NCBI RefSeq assembly: GCF_003350005.1
Contig: NZ_QLKS01000001.1
Coordinates: forward strand, 973,946-1,037,945
Length of the DNA stretch: 64,000 bases
Reading direction: 5' to 3'
Origin: Psychrobacter proteolyticus
GTDB lineage: Bacteria; Pseudomonadota; Gammaproteobacteria; Pseudomonadales; Moraxellaceae
Shown here: one piece after another, positions 39,783 to 48,802 of the stretch
How positions within the stretch are numbered: the first letter of the stretch is position 1
How the letters are laid out: each line of letters starts with the position of its first letter
Program-made: the position numbers and the translations under genes
Notes under the pieces: model-generated
Told to the model about the DNA's origin: nothing
Database searches by the model: none
Seen by the model: only the letters and a program-made list of their open reading frames with translations

Positions 39783-41912
39783 CTACTCGACGATAGTATA
39801 GGTTACTGCAGTAGTAACACTATTAGGGCTAGTGACAGATACTCTAAAGAAATCCCCAGCCTCACATTGATCTAAGGCATAAGTATTAATGGTCCCTGTA
39901 TTATCTCCAGGACTGCCAGTAGACACTATTGCTGGCACTTCTTCAGGTCCTCCGATCATTTCTACCGTACAACTCCCACTATCCTCTCCATCGGTTTTGT
40001 CAACAACAGAGCCAGAAATCGTTGTACCAGATGGCATTGGATTCAACTCATAAAAACCACCACTGTTTATACGAATATTAACTCGAGTACTTCCTTCAGT
40101 GATAACCTGGGATTGTAAAGGAATGCCTATATTATTTAATAGAGTAAAAGTAGGGTTACTACCATTTGATAATAACTGAATACGCTCATAGCGAACGATA
40201 GCATCAAGCTCTGTGTTACAAGTCATCGGTTTATTTGGAGACACAAAGTTATTAATAAAGTTGTTTTCGAATGCCTCTTTTATTTGTTCACTAGAAGACG
40301 GAAATTTTAACTGTATGAACTGACGAACATTGTTTTCACAAGCTTGATTGGCTTGGGTGGTTAGAGGATAAGTAAATTCGCCAATCTCAAAAGTGCCATT
40401 CTCATTGTCATCGCGGAAAGTATCACCTATATTATGAACCAAGGTATCGACGCCTTGATCCCATGCATTATTTTCATTTTGATCGATGTACGCTTTCTCA
40501 CCTTCAGCTACCGCTAATAGACTCACACGACCATCACCAGGACGCGGATTTTGTGTTGAAAATGTGACGCTACACTCTCCGTCATCGGTGTTACAGCTAG
40601 CAGGTGATACTTTGCCACCCTCAGCGGTGAAGTTAACTACCGTACCATCTGGCACGGCATTACCATTACGGTCTACCAGTCTTGCTACTACTGGCGTACT
40701 ATCACCGTCTAAGCTCCAATCTAATACGTTCTTTCCAAAGGATAAACTAATGCCGTCTTGGGTTACTCTAGAGCTGGCAATAGAAATACCCTTCGATAAC
40801 GCATTGATGCGAGTATCACTGGCTAAGGTGGCTTTTATTTCTACTGGACCTGGTGTTGTACCCGGGTAGATATTGACTGAGACTTGACCGTTCTCATCAG
40901 TTCTAGCTCTAAACTGTTGGTTATTACCTAACACACCAAAAGTTAAGCCTAAAGGTGATTTTTCTAATGATAAGATAACTTCTGAATTAGCAAGTGGCGT
41001 TCTATTTGAAAATACTGTGAACTCAACTGCGCCTGTTGCAGAAGAACCACTACCTTGAATGCCTAGTGTTAGATCGTTGGCAGTATAGACAATGGATGTT
41101 GCTTCAGGAGCCTGTATAGAAACGCTAGCTGATTGAGTAACGCCACCAGTACTGGCTGATATTCGCACAGCACCACTGCACAAAGTATTATCGACGTTAA
41201 TGGCTTTGTACACAAAATCAATCATGCCATTTTCATCGGAGGTAACTTGTTCAGGTAGCTGACCGCAAGGAGCATTTAAGTTGACCAGTACACCACTAAT
41301 GGCGTTACCACTCGTATCAGTGGTTTTTAAAGATACCGCCGTCTGTCCACCTGCAGTCAGCTGTGAGTCAGTAATCTGTAATGCACTTAGATTCACATTG
41401 GTAGCTTGTACCAAAAAAGTTAAATTGCTAATAGCGGTATTGTCATCATTACTAGCGTTTGCAGTAATAACATAAGCGCCAGATACGTCAGGTGCATTCG
41501 GCTTCAAAAATATACGAGCTTCGCCATCACTGTTGGTCAAAGTAGCACCTGATGTCGTTTGTGATAAGTCAACGCCTAGTGCATCAATTGAGAAAGTTAC
41601 TTTTGTATTGGCAAGAGGTTGACCATTATCATCAGTGACTACCACTTCATAGTAAGCACCTTCTAGCCCGATAGAGGTTATCGTATTATCATCTACATCG
41701 ACTAACTGACTGCTACTGATATTTAAAGCACCTATCGGCTCTTCAGTACCGCCGTCATCGCCATTATCTACATCAGGCTGTTCTATACCCAAATCAGGCT
41801 CTGGCGCAATCGTATCAGTGCCATCACCACCGCCACAACCTGCTAGAGCTAATGATAATGTGAGCGCTGTTAACTGAAATAGCTTGGAAGTAGGTGATGA
41901 TGTATATGACAT
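39783..41912 (-). CDS. Ig-like (Big_1/invasin-type) surface lipoprotein
   Basis: A protein of 709 codons with a signal peptide and lipobox (LALAGC), a Gly/Asp-rich spacer, and a row of about four bacterial Ig-like repeats of the Big_1/invasin kind (about 70-450). Each repeat has marks such as NSEVILSLEKSP and DENGQVSVNIYPG. Beyond 470 there is a Cys-containing region and a short Asp/Asn-rich stretch (DQNENNAWDQGVD, DDNENGTFE) that could bind calcium. The frame opens at 41999, but the ATG at 41912 has GGAG seven bases upstream, so I start there. The ligand is unknown; adhesion or surface display is likely. Confidence 0.82.
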   Translation of the reverse strand: MSYTSSPTSKLFQLTALTLSLALAGCGGGDGTDTIAPEPDLGIEQPDVDNGDDGGTEEPIGALNISSSQLVDVDDNTITSIGLEGAYYEVVVTDDNGQPLANTKVTFSIDALGVDLSQTTSGATLTNSDGEARIFLKPNAPDVSGAYVITANASNDDNTAISNLTFLVQATNVNLSALQITDSQLTAGGQTAVSLKTTDTSGNAISGVLVNLNAPCGQLPEQVTSDENGMIDFVYKAINVDNTLCSGAVRISASTGGVTQSASVSIQAPEATSIVYTANDLTLGIQGSGSSATGAVEFTVFSNRTPLANSEVILSLEKSPLGLTFGVLGNNQQFRARTDENGQVSVNIYPGTTPGPVEIKATLASDTRINALSKGISIASSRVTQDGISLSFGKNVLDWSLDGDSTPVVARLVDRNGNAVPDGTVVNFTAEGGKVSPASCNTDDGECSVTFSTQNPRPGDGRVSLLAVAEGEKAYIDQNENNAWDQGVDTLVHNIGDTFRDDNENGTFEIGEFTYPLTTQANQACENNVRQFIQLKFPSSSEQIKEAFENNFINNFVSPNKPMTCNTELDAIVRYERIQLLSNGSNPTFTLLNNIGIPLQSQVITEGSTRVNIRINSGGFYELNPMPSGTTISGSVVDKTDGEDSGSCTVEMIGGPEEVPAIVSTGSPGDNTGTINTYALDQCEAGDFFRVSVTSPNSVTTAVTYTIVE

Positions 41913-42396
41913 GTTTTGACTCCGCATGAGCAGTAATTTATCTGAGCAAATAAGCAAAAAATCATTACCCAGAATCAAAATAGATTGGTAATGATACATA
42001 GATTTACAGTAATACTGGTGTATTAACAGATTGTATTAAATATATAACAGCAACTTTACTGACTTTTGTTATAACTTACAACTAAAAATTAATCTTTACT
42101 ATTAAACAATCAACAACATAGAGCGCTCATTTCAGGGTATAATAGCCCTCCTTTAATTCGACAGTTATTGTAAAAATATTTGAGTATTCATCTGTTTTAT
42201 GGTATAAATGTCGGCTTTAAAATTTTCTGAATTGGTCAGCCTGTTATTTGCCTTTAGATAGCAGCAAAACCAGCTCAACCTTCATATAGTTTTGTTTGGT
42301 GCAAAGCTGCCGCTTGCTGTGTCCATGCCGCAAAAACGTGCAACTTGCCCAGACTGGTATGAGAAAAACTCATACCTCATAGATTAGGAGTTCGCC
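41913..42396. other. Intergenic region upstream of rpmB, including leader
   Basis: 484 bases with no gene. A TATAAT (42138-42143) could be a -10 element of rpmB, although no convincing -35 is seen. The stretch 42250-42396 is GC-richer and could be an rpmB leader; it contains the hairpin annotated separately. Confidence 0.45.
42356..42376 (+). promoter_or_regulatory. Hairpin in the rpmB 5' leader
   Basis: A perfect 8-bp stem, GGTATGAG / CTCATACC, closed by an A5 loop. It ends 9 bases before the AGGAG ribosome site (42386-42390) and 20 bases before the rpmB start. It is not followed by a T-run, so it is not a terminator. A role in L28 autoregulation is only a guess. Confidence 0.5.
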
Positions 42397-42633
42397 ATGT
42401 CTCGAGTTTGCCAAGTGACTGGAAAGCGCCCTATGGTGGGTAATAATGTTTCGCATGCAAACAACAAAACCCGTCGTCGCTTTCTACCAAACCTTCACAA
42501 CCATCGTTTTTGGGTAGAGTCTGAAAACCGCTTTGTACGTCTACGTGTGTCTACCAAAGGTATGCGCATCATTGACAAACTTGGTATCGATAAAGTGTTA
42601 GCGGATCTACGCGCACAAGGTCAAAAAGTTTAA
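42397..42633 (+). CDS. rpmB: 50S ribosomal protein L28
   Basis: The 78-residue large-subunit protein has the expected start [29 protein letters not shown] and the segment [24 protein letters not shown] lies six bases upstream. It is followed by rpmG in the usual gammaproteobacterial pair, and both share one terminator. Confidence 0.99.
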   Translation: MSRVCQVTGKRPMVGNNVSHANNKTRRRFLPNLHNHRFWVESENRFVRLRVSTKGMRIIDKLGIDKVLADLRAQGQKV

Positions 42634-42761
42634 GTTAAAAATAGCAGCTGGATGATGACTCTCATCATTTAAGCTGCTGTTTTGCTACATTAATTGTGGC
42701 AACTCACTCTTTGAGACACGTACCTATCGTTTGAAGACCCCTCATTTACAGGAAAGCTATC

Positions 42762-42917
42762 ATGAGAGATAAAATTAAATTAGTATCAACAGCTGGTACT
42801 GGGTATTACTACACCACTACTAAAAACAAGCGCACTATGCCTGGCAAAATGGAAATCAAAAAGTTTGATCCAAAAGTACGCCAGCATGTGATCTTTAAAG
42901 AAGCTAAAATCAAATAA
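42762..42917 (+). CDS. rpmG: 50S ribosomal protein L33
   Basis: A 51-codon gene, too short for simple frame listing, with the typical L33 sequence [19 protein letters not shown]...[19 protein letters not shown]. It has no cysteine motif, so it is the zinc-free type. An AGGAAAG ribosome site is at 42750-42756. It is co-transcribed with rpmB, 128 bp downstream of it. Confidence 0.98.
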   Translation: MRDKIKLVSTAGTGYYYTTTKNKRTMPGKMEIKKFDPKVRQHVIFKEAKIK

Positions 42918-42976
42918 CTGCCATCATTTGTAGAAGGCATTTTTATAAATACTTTCTATAAAGAAGTTATTTGAAC

Positions 42977-43012
42977 AAAAAAAGGGTTTATCAATTGATA
43001 AACCCTTTTTTT
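42977..43012 (+). terminator. Terminator of rpmB-rpmG
   Basis: A-tract, GGGTTTATCAA / TTGATAAACCC and T8, about 60 bases after the rpmG stop. The stem is 11 bp with a near-zero loop at the palindromic centre. Confidence 0.92.
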
Positions 43013-43102
43013 ATGGCTGTAGCTTGATGTTACTAAGCTATATCTTCAATTATTTGCTTTGACTGGTATTTGGTTTAACTGGTGCTCAAAAATAACCAAA
43101 GA

Positions 43103-43414
43103 TTAGCTGTAGTGTGTTGGTTCTTTATCATATACATGCGCATGCCATTTACTCATTTGCTTTTGCATAATAACCTGAATCGCAGCATGAATCATATGTT
43201 GACCAATGGCTTGAGTGTCACTACCAAGTAGCTCTTTTAGCTTGTCAGAAAAATCAATAGTCATCAGCGGCGCTTCGTCTTGTTCAGCATCACGCAACAA
43301 CAATCTACCATCATCTGCTTCCACCAATTCTAACGTGGTTTCTTTGGCAAATCCTGCAAACTGATCGCTACTCTCGTTATCTACTTCTATATCATTATCG
43401 ATATCGTATGGCAT
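43103..43414 (-). CDS. Conserved acidic protein, unknown
   Basis: A 103-residue soluble protein, acidic at the N-terminus (DIDNDIEVDNESSDQ). Its C-terminal part includes TTLELVEADDGRLLLRDAEQDEAPLMTIDF and ends IIMQKQMSKWHAHVYDKEPTHYS. I recognise no named domain. The composition and codon pattern match the neighbouring chromosomal genes, so it is probably a real core gene of the Moraxellaceae. It lies alone between the rpmB-rpmG terminator and a region with several small membrane genes. Confidence 0.7.
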   Translation of the reverse strand: MPYDIDNDIEVDNESSDQFAGFAKETTLELVEADDGRLLLRDAEQDEAPLMTIDFSDKLKELLGSDTQAIGQHMIHAAIQVIMQKQMSKWHAHVYDKEPTHYS

Positions 43415-43636
43415 TAATGTGTTCCTTATTATCCCGTTTAGTACTGTTAGAGAAACTAGTCATTGCAAAGCAGTCATTTCTTAAAAAACAAACTCATTCG
43501 GCAAATCTATCGTCTTACAGTAACGCGGGTAAATCTGTCTTACTCATACAATGGACGCTTTAACATTGAAATTCAAGGGCTGTCACATAAGTCTTCGCTA
43601 TAAAAGCAAACTTAAATGCCATGTCATTTGTATATA

Positions 43637-43948
43637 TTAGTGCCAATAACGCAACTTTCCTAATGTAAATAAGAAGGCCACAAACATTCCAAGGTAATAA
43701 ACCAGCTTTAACTCAAGGCTAGGATCACGATACTTAAATGGCAGTGCAACGGTGGCCGTCGCAGTGGGCAATATCAGCAGCATAAGCAGCCAATTCTCAA
43801 TGACATTTAGCCAACCTTGTAAGTCGGTTCCGTGACGTAATGACGCCAATCCCATTAACAAACAAGCGATAATTAAGCTGGTAAATAAGCCATTTGGTAA
43901 GTCTTTAGGATAGATAATTTTAGCAATACTGGCTGGTACGATTCTCAT
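43637..43948 (-). CDS. Small membrane protein, unknown
   Basis: A 103-residue protein with about three membrane helices (about 20-38, 50-68 and 82-98). It starts MRIVPASIAKIIYPKDLPNG and ends TLGKLRYWH. No family is recognised. The gap to 43415 (222 bp) holds no gene. The next gene upstream on the same strand is another small membrane protein, but they are not closely spaced. Confidence 0.65.
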   Translation of the reverse strand: MRIVPASIAKIIYPKDLPNGLFTSLIIACLLMGLASLRHGTDLQGWLNVIENWLLMLLILPTATATVALPFKYRDPSLELKLVYYLGMFVAFLFTLGKLRYWH

Positions 43949-44072
43949 ATAAAATTCCAGTCATGCTTGTAGAACATGGCTTAATGATTAAAAATATAAA
44001 ATATTACGATTTTATGTAGGCGCGAATAAATAATATAGGCCTGAAGAAACAATATATTTACAGCGAAACTAC

Positions 44073-44471
44073 TTAACTGTAAGTACCCATCAGCCATAGC
44101 ATCGATATACAAGAAGTCAAATAGCCCAAACTAATCGCATTCCAACTTTCGATATGCAGGCCTTTAACTTTATTGAGTATGCGAGAGCCTACCCAAAAAA
44201 ACAGCGGAATGCCTAGCATAAATGCAGGCACAATGACCGCAGCATGACGCAGTACGGTTTCAACGTCATCACCTACCATCAGGCGAAAGCCATAACCTGC
44301 CAAACTAAGTACAAGTGCAAACATCGCTAAGCCAATGGTAATGCCTCTAGGTACCAAACTGCGCTGCGGTGTTTCACTATCAAGTGATTGCTTAGCCTGC
44401 TGGTTCAACGTTTCATGAGATTTTACTTGCTCAGAAGGTTCTGTTAAACTGGTAGAATTGTTTGTGTCCAT
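44073..44471 (-). CDS. Small membrane protein with polar N-terminus, unknown
   Basis: A 132-residue protein with a hydrophilic N-terminus (about 1-42, Ser/Gln/Glu-rich) and three hydrophobic segments (about 45-65, 74-96 and 105-130). No family is recognised. It is followed upstream by MITE-like copy C, which may influence its start region: the ATG is about 30 bases from the element. Confidence 0.62.
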   Translation of the reverse strand: MDTNNSTSLTEPSEQVKSHETLNQQAKQSLDSETPQRSLVPRGITIGLAMFALVLSLAGYGFRLMVGDDVETVLRHAAVIVPAFMLGIPLFFWVGSRILNKVKGLHIESWNAISLGYLTSCISMLWLMGTYS

Positions 44472-44500
44472 ATTTCACCTTTACGTGACTGACCGTTATA

Positions 44501-44607
44501 TATAGCTGACTCAATTTAAAAGAGATACAAGGCAACTGAGTGCAGATGTATATGCGATACTTCAAGCGCGGTTAACGCTATAGCTCTTTAATGGAGTATT
44601 AACTATA
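44501..44607 (+). repeat. MITE-like interspersed element, copy C
   Basis: A 103-bp element (44503-44605) between TA dinucleotides, in plus orientation. The 5' end is TAGCTGACTC and the 3' end GTATTAACTA. By eye it differs from copy A at about nine positions. It lies between rpe and a small membrane protein gene. Confidence 0.85.
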
Positions 44608-44682
44608 TAGTCATAAGTTATACAACACATTCTAATATTATTATTGTATGGCTAATAGCGTTTATTAACCATATAACACTTG

Positions 44683-45372
44683 CTAGCTGTTGTTGGCTAA
44701 TAGCAACTCTGCGCGCATCTCATCGATAGCCGCTTTATAATCTTCTTGATTAAAAATCGCAGAACCCGCGACAAACATATCAGCGCCCGCTTCAGCAATC
44801 GCACGTATATTACTGGCTTTGATACCGCCATCAACTTCCAATCGAATATCTCGACCACTAGTAATGATACGCTGACGCACCTGACGGACTTTATCCAAAG
44901 TACTATCGATAAACGACTGTCCACCATAGCCCGGGTTCACACTCATTAATAAAATCTGATCTACTTTATCCATAACATAATCAAGATAATGCAGCGGGGT
45001 CGCTGGGTTCAATACCAAACCGCATTCTGCACCGCCATCTTTGATCAGTTGAAGTGAGCGATCGATATGAGCGCTGGCTTCTGGATGGAAGGTAATGATA
45101 CTAGCACCCGCTTCCAAAAACTGCTCAATCATACTATCGACAGGTGAAACCATCAGATGTACATCAATTGGCGCTTCAACACCATAGTCGCGCAATGCCT
45201 TACAAATCATGCTACCAAACGTCAAATTGGGTACGTAATGATTGTCCATTACATCAAAATGAATCACATCGGCACCCGACTCTAGTACCTTCTCCACTTC
45301 TTCGCCCAACCGCGCGAAATCAGCTGAGAGTATCGACGGGGCAATAAGATAAGGTTTAGCAGGACTGTTCAT
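44683..45372 (-). CDS. rpe: Ribulose-phosphate 3-epimerase
   Basis: This pentose-phosphate enzyme interconverts ribulose-5-phosphate and xylulose-5-phosphate. The 229-residue TIM barrel has the family signatures [16 protein letters not shown] (His, Asp and Met at the metal and active site), [20 protein letters not shown] and LEVDGGI. The length fits E. coli Rpe (225). No partner sugar-metabolism gene lies beside it. Confidence 0.97.
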   Translation of the reverse strand: MNSPAKPYLIAPSILSADFARLGEEVEKVLESGADVIHFDVMDNHYVPNLTFGSMICKALRDYGVEAPIDVHLMVSPVDSMIEQFLEAGASIITFHPEASAHIDRSLQLIKDGGAECGLVLNPATPLHYLDYVMDKVDQILLMSVNPGYGGQSFIDSTLDKVRQVRQRIITSGRDIRLEVDGGIKASNIRAIAEAGADMFVAGSAIFNQEDYKAAIDEMRAELLLANNS

Positions 45373-45486
45373 AATTGAGCTACCTAATTCATGTTTATAT
45401 AAGATATTGATAAATTAAAAAGAAAATTCCAAGCGTCTCACATATGCTGAGAGCCTTCTATATATTGATGTTAAATACTTAATTAT

Positions 45487-45942
45487 TTAACGCTGCTTAT
45501 ATTGAGTTTTGCAATAAGCACGGCCAACTTCAAAAGAGCGCTTTGCCTCATGCTTGGTAGAGCGATTGCTCACTCTCTGACGCCATAAGCGAAAAGATGA
45601 CGGCTTTAGCTCTTGGCGCATGAGTTTGATAACCCCAGTCTCATCGAGACCGTAGCTATGCTCTATAGCACCAAACGGCGTTCTATCTTCCCACGCCATC
45701 TCTATCACGCGAGATATTTGCACATCATCAAGTACTCTATCGCCAGCGTCGTTGACGGTTTTTGCAATCAGCTCGTCTGACTTAGCTTGAGACACTTCAT
45801 CATTACAATCATTGCTACGTTGTTTTTTTTGTAGAGCAGCATCCATATCAGCCTGCATAGTCGCTTTTGTAGAGCTCGTATCTGCTGACTTATTCTTTAA
45901 ATTAGAAGCTGTCAAATCTTGATAACTTGCCATAAAAATCAC
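45487..45942 (-). CDS. DUF2805 (TIGR03643) family protein
   Basis: A 151-residue protein whose C-terminal 75 residues match the small DUF2805 family (ISRVIEMAWEDRTPFGAIEHSYGLDETGVIKLMRQEL...FRLWRQRV). The preceding 75 residues are polar and unlike the usual 70-90-residue family members, with a Ser/Thr/Lys-rich stretch. The family is predicted helix-turn-helix-like and its function is unknown. It lies 55 bp downstream of fghA on the same strand and may share its transcript. Confidence 0.87.
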   Translation of the reverse strand: MIFMASYQDLTASNLKNKSADTSSTKATMQADMDAALQKKQRSNDCNDEVSQAKSDELIAKTVNDAGDRVLDDVQISRVIEMAWEDRTPFGAIEHSYGLDETGVIKLMRQELKPSSFRLWRQRVSNRSTKHEAKRSFEVGRAYCKTQYKQR

Positions 45943-45997
45943 CTGTTGAGCATGAATGGAATATCGAAAAATGTATCACGGTCATCTGCAGGACATC

Positions 45998-46888
45998 TTA
46001 GCTCATTTGAGCCATATGCCAATGATGTTCGATATGATCATTAATCACCGTTTGGATAAAATAATAGCTGTGGTCATGCCCCGCTTGATAACGTAATGTT
46101 AAGGGCTGTTTGGCTTTTGCACAAGCATCTTGTAGTTTAGAAGTCTGTAGCTGACCTTCTGCTAAGAAGTTATCAGCTGCGCCTTGATCAACTAAGATGC
46201 TCGAATACTGCTGACCGACCTTTTCAATCATTTGTGAGGCATCGGCTTGCGCCCATAGAGACTTATCATCACCAAAGTACTCTGTATAGGCAGCTTGCCC
46301 CCATGCAGACTCACTAGCCGCACATACTGGCGATAAAGCCGATACGCTGACAAACTTACTGGGGAACTTAAACCCTAGCAATAACGCGCCATGACCACCC
46401 ATTGAATGTCCTGTGACACCGATACTGTGGATGGGAAACTCTGAACGTAGTAAGTCATATAGCTCATCAACGATGTAGCTTTGCATATTGAAGTTGTCTG
46501 ACCAAGGCGCTTGGGTCGCGTCAACATAATAGCTTGCACCTTGACCGACAAAATAGCGCTCATCATTTGGCACATCGCTGTCTTCACTACTTCTGGGCGA
46601 AGTATCAGGTGCGATAAGTATCATACCAAGCTCGCTGCATTTTTGCTGAAAATGCGCTTTATGAGTGACATTATCGGCATTACATGTCAAACCTGATAGG
46701 TACAATATCGCAGGACAACGTCGTCCAGCCAGAGCTTCGTCAGGTAGATAAATGCTAAACGTCATAGAGGTTTTGGTAGACGTCGACTCGTGACTATAAT
46801 AATGCTGCTCACCGTTGAAACAGCGATTCACACTTTTTTGGGTAAGCTGTTTATTGTTAGATAAACTATGACTATAGGAATTTTGCAT
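45998..46888 (-). CDS. fghA: S-formylglutathione hydrolase
   Basis: This esterase completes glutathione-dependent formaldehyde detoxification by splitting S-formylglutathione. The protein of 296 codons has the nucleophile motif GHSMGGHGAL and the catalytic His in AGHDHSYYF near the C-terminus. The frame opens at 46909, but the ATG at 46888 has AAGGA eight bases upstream. No formaldehyde dehydrogenase (frmA) is in the window. The N-terminus carries about 20 extra polar residues compared with E. coli FrmB (277). Confidence 0.94.
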   Translation of the reverse strand: MQNSYSHSLSNNKQLTQKSVNRCFNGEQHYYSHESTSTKTSMTFSIYLPDEALAGRRCPAILYLSGLTCNADNVTHKAHFQQKCSELGMILIAPDTSPRSSEDSDVPNDERYFVGQGASYYVDATQAPWSDNFNMQSYIVDELYDLLRSEFPIHSIGVTGHSMGGHGALLLGFKFPSKFVSVSALSPVCAASESAWGQAAYTEYFGDDKSLWAQADASQMIEKVGQQYSSILVDQGAADNFLAEGQLQTSKLQDACAKAKQPLTLRYQAGHDHSYYFIQTVINDHIEHHWHMAQMS

Positions 46889-47000
46889 GAGTGATATCCT
46901 TTTATTCAAAATAGAACCAATGGTGATGTTTAATAAATGCTCATCATCTAATAGTAAATCTAATATTGGAATTTATTAAATGCCAAATCTTACTTTGTGC

Positions 47001-48482
47001 TTATTCAACGGCTATTTCTACTTCGTCTACCGATAGATTAGTAGCACTGTCAGGTAAAATATTAACCGTTGTAGAAGTAGCACTATTTGTAATACTAGCA
47101 ACGGATGGGCGCGCCTTATCAAACAATACTTGCTCAAACGCAGGCAATGCTGTCTCCATTAAGCTACCAATGACCATTTGCGGCTCTGATGGCTCAAAGC
47201 CCATGGCGCTCTCACGCTCATTGACCCGTATACTGGCATCTTTGAAGGCCGACTCAAAACTGGTATTCCCTCGTAAACTTTCAGCAAAAAATGCTTGGCC
47301 AAAATAGGTCATCTCAGCTGTATTTGTGCAGCCAAATGATGCTTTGTCAGCGGCTGATGCAGTAATAACTACCGTGGTTGGCGATGCCAATTCGTCAATA
47401 AACGAACCTGAGTAGCAAGCAGACACCACAATCACACGCCAGCGAATACCAGATGCGTCTAGCGCGTCACGCAACCAGGTAGCATCTAAATTATCCATCG
47501 CAAGCGGCGGATTTGCCAGCTGAACGATATCCTGATTACCATGTGAAGACAACGTCAGGAACAATACATCTTCATCAGCATTCATCTGCTGACCGATTTT
47601 CTTTAAGCCGCGCAAAATACTGGTCTTAGTAGCAATTGGTTCGTCTAACCAGCTATAAGTATTGTTAATCAGCGATAGTGAATGCCCACTGGTACCAAAG
47701 CGCACATCAAACAGCTCGCGCACCTTGTTAATCTCAGAGCGAAAGACGTTTTGATCAGAGAATCCTGCGACTCCCATAAAGTACCAGTCGGTTTTGCCAT
47801 CGATACTTGGGTCTATACTATCCAATGCTTGCTGTAATAGACGTGGCTGCTGATACAGTGCCGCCTCTTCTAATACAGGCTCTACAGGTATTTGCTTAAA
47901 AATTGGCTGATCTGCGACATTACGCTGCCAGATAGTCAGCAATGCTACCGCACCGACCAATACAATGATTCGCTCCCACCATGGTATACGCAGACGACGG
48001 GAGAAAATCCAAAGTAAAGCTAGCGTTTGCCATAAGAACAATACTAAAAACAGTACTGGTAAGAACGAATAACTCCAATTTGGCAACCAACCATAGCTAC
48101 CAAAAAACTGCACCAAGCTCTGTAATAGGGCTGATAATGTATCAGCGACCAACCATAGTACTACTGGTACAAATACCAATGCTTGGTTGCTCGCTCGCCG
48201 AGCCAAAATGATACCACCAAGCAAAATAATCATCGGCCAGATCAAATAACTAACCAATCCTTGCTCATTAAATATGCTGCCACTTTCAGCAGCTAACCAT
48301 GAAAATAAGACATTACTACCAAGCGCCAATAGCGCAAATACGGCAAACTGTACAAAAGTGGGTTTAACCCAAGAAAAAGCCCGTGTTGAGCCCACTAGCA
48401 TCCACAAGGTTGCAATAATATTGGCAGCGAAATTGAGCGAAAAACGCTGAAGCGAGACGGTTTTTAACGACGTAAGTGACAA
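47001..48482 (-). CDS. Membrane-bound C13 (legumain-like) peptidase family protein
   Basis: This 493-residue protein has a hydrophobic N-terminal half with about five or six membrane helices (about 20-185) and a soluble C-terminal caspase-fold domain (about 230-440). The catalytic dyad is visible: His314 in LTLSSHGN and Cys356 in VVSACYSGSF. This is the C13 peptidase (legumain/GPI8-like) pattern seen in many gammaproteobacteria. The substrate and role are unknown. It is a single gene. Confidence 0.88.
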   Translation of the reverse strand: MSLTSLKTVSLQRFSLNFAANIIATLWMLVGSTRAFSWVKPTFVQFAVFALLALGSNVLFSWLAAESGSIFNEQGLVSYLIWPMIILLGGIILARRASNQALVFVPVVLWLVADTLSALLQSLVQFFGSYGWLPNWSYSFLPVLFLVLFLWQTLALLWIFSRRLRIPWWERIIVLVGAVALLTIWQRNVADQPIFKQIPVEPVLEEAALYQQPRLLQQALDSIDPSIDGKTDWYFMGVAGFSDQNVFRSEINKVRELFDVRFGTSGHSLSLINNTYSWLDEPIATKTSILRGLKKIGQQMNADEDVLFLTLSSHGNQDIVQLANPPLAMDNLDATWLRDALDASGIRWRVIVVSACYSGSFIDELASPTTVVITASAADKASFGCTNTAEMTYFGQAFFAESLRGNTSFESAFKDASIRVNERESAMGFEPSEPQMVIGSLMETALPAFEQVLFDKARPSVASITNSATSTTVNILPDSATNLSVDEVEIAVE

Positions 48483-48750
48483 AGACTTAGACCTCTAGCC
48501 AGTCGAGAAAAATAAAATGACTCAATGATAATTATCTTAATGTAACAGCCGCGCGGTGCAATCAATTGACGATTTTTTGTACAGCATGCAGACATCGATT
48601 TATATTGAATTCACGATGGAGTGATTATAGAAGATGACTAGCATTGCCTAATATTTTAGCTCGCTAATCTATCGCGATTGTAACGGATTGTCGGTTAAGA
48701 GGATAAGGCTGATTTGTAAAATTCACTCAAATTCGGCTAAAAATTCAAAT

Positions 48751-48788
48751 AAAAAAGGAGGCCTCTTATATAAAGCCTCCCTTTTTTG
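48751..48788 (-). terminator. Terminator of htpG
   Basis: A6-GGGAGGC-type stem (GGAGGC / GCCTCC) around an AT-rich loop, with T6 on one side and A6 on the other. It sits 15 bases after the htpG stop codon. The 280 bases between it and the C13 peptidase start hold no recognisable gene. Confidence 0.88.
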
Positions 48789-48802
48789 CTAATTACTAAA
48801 CA

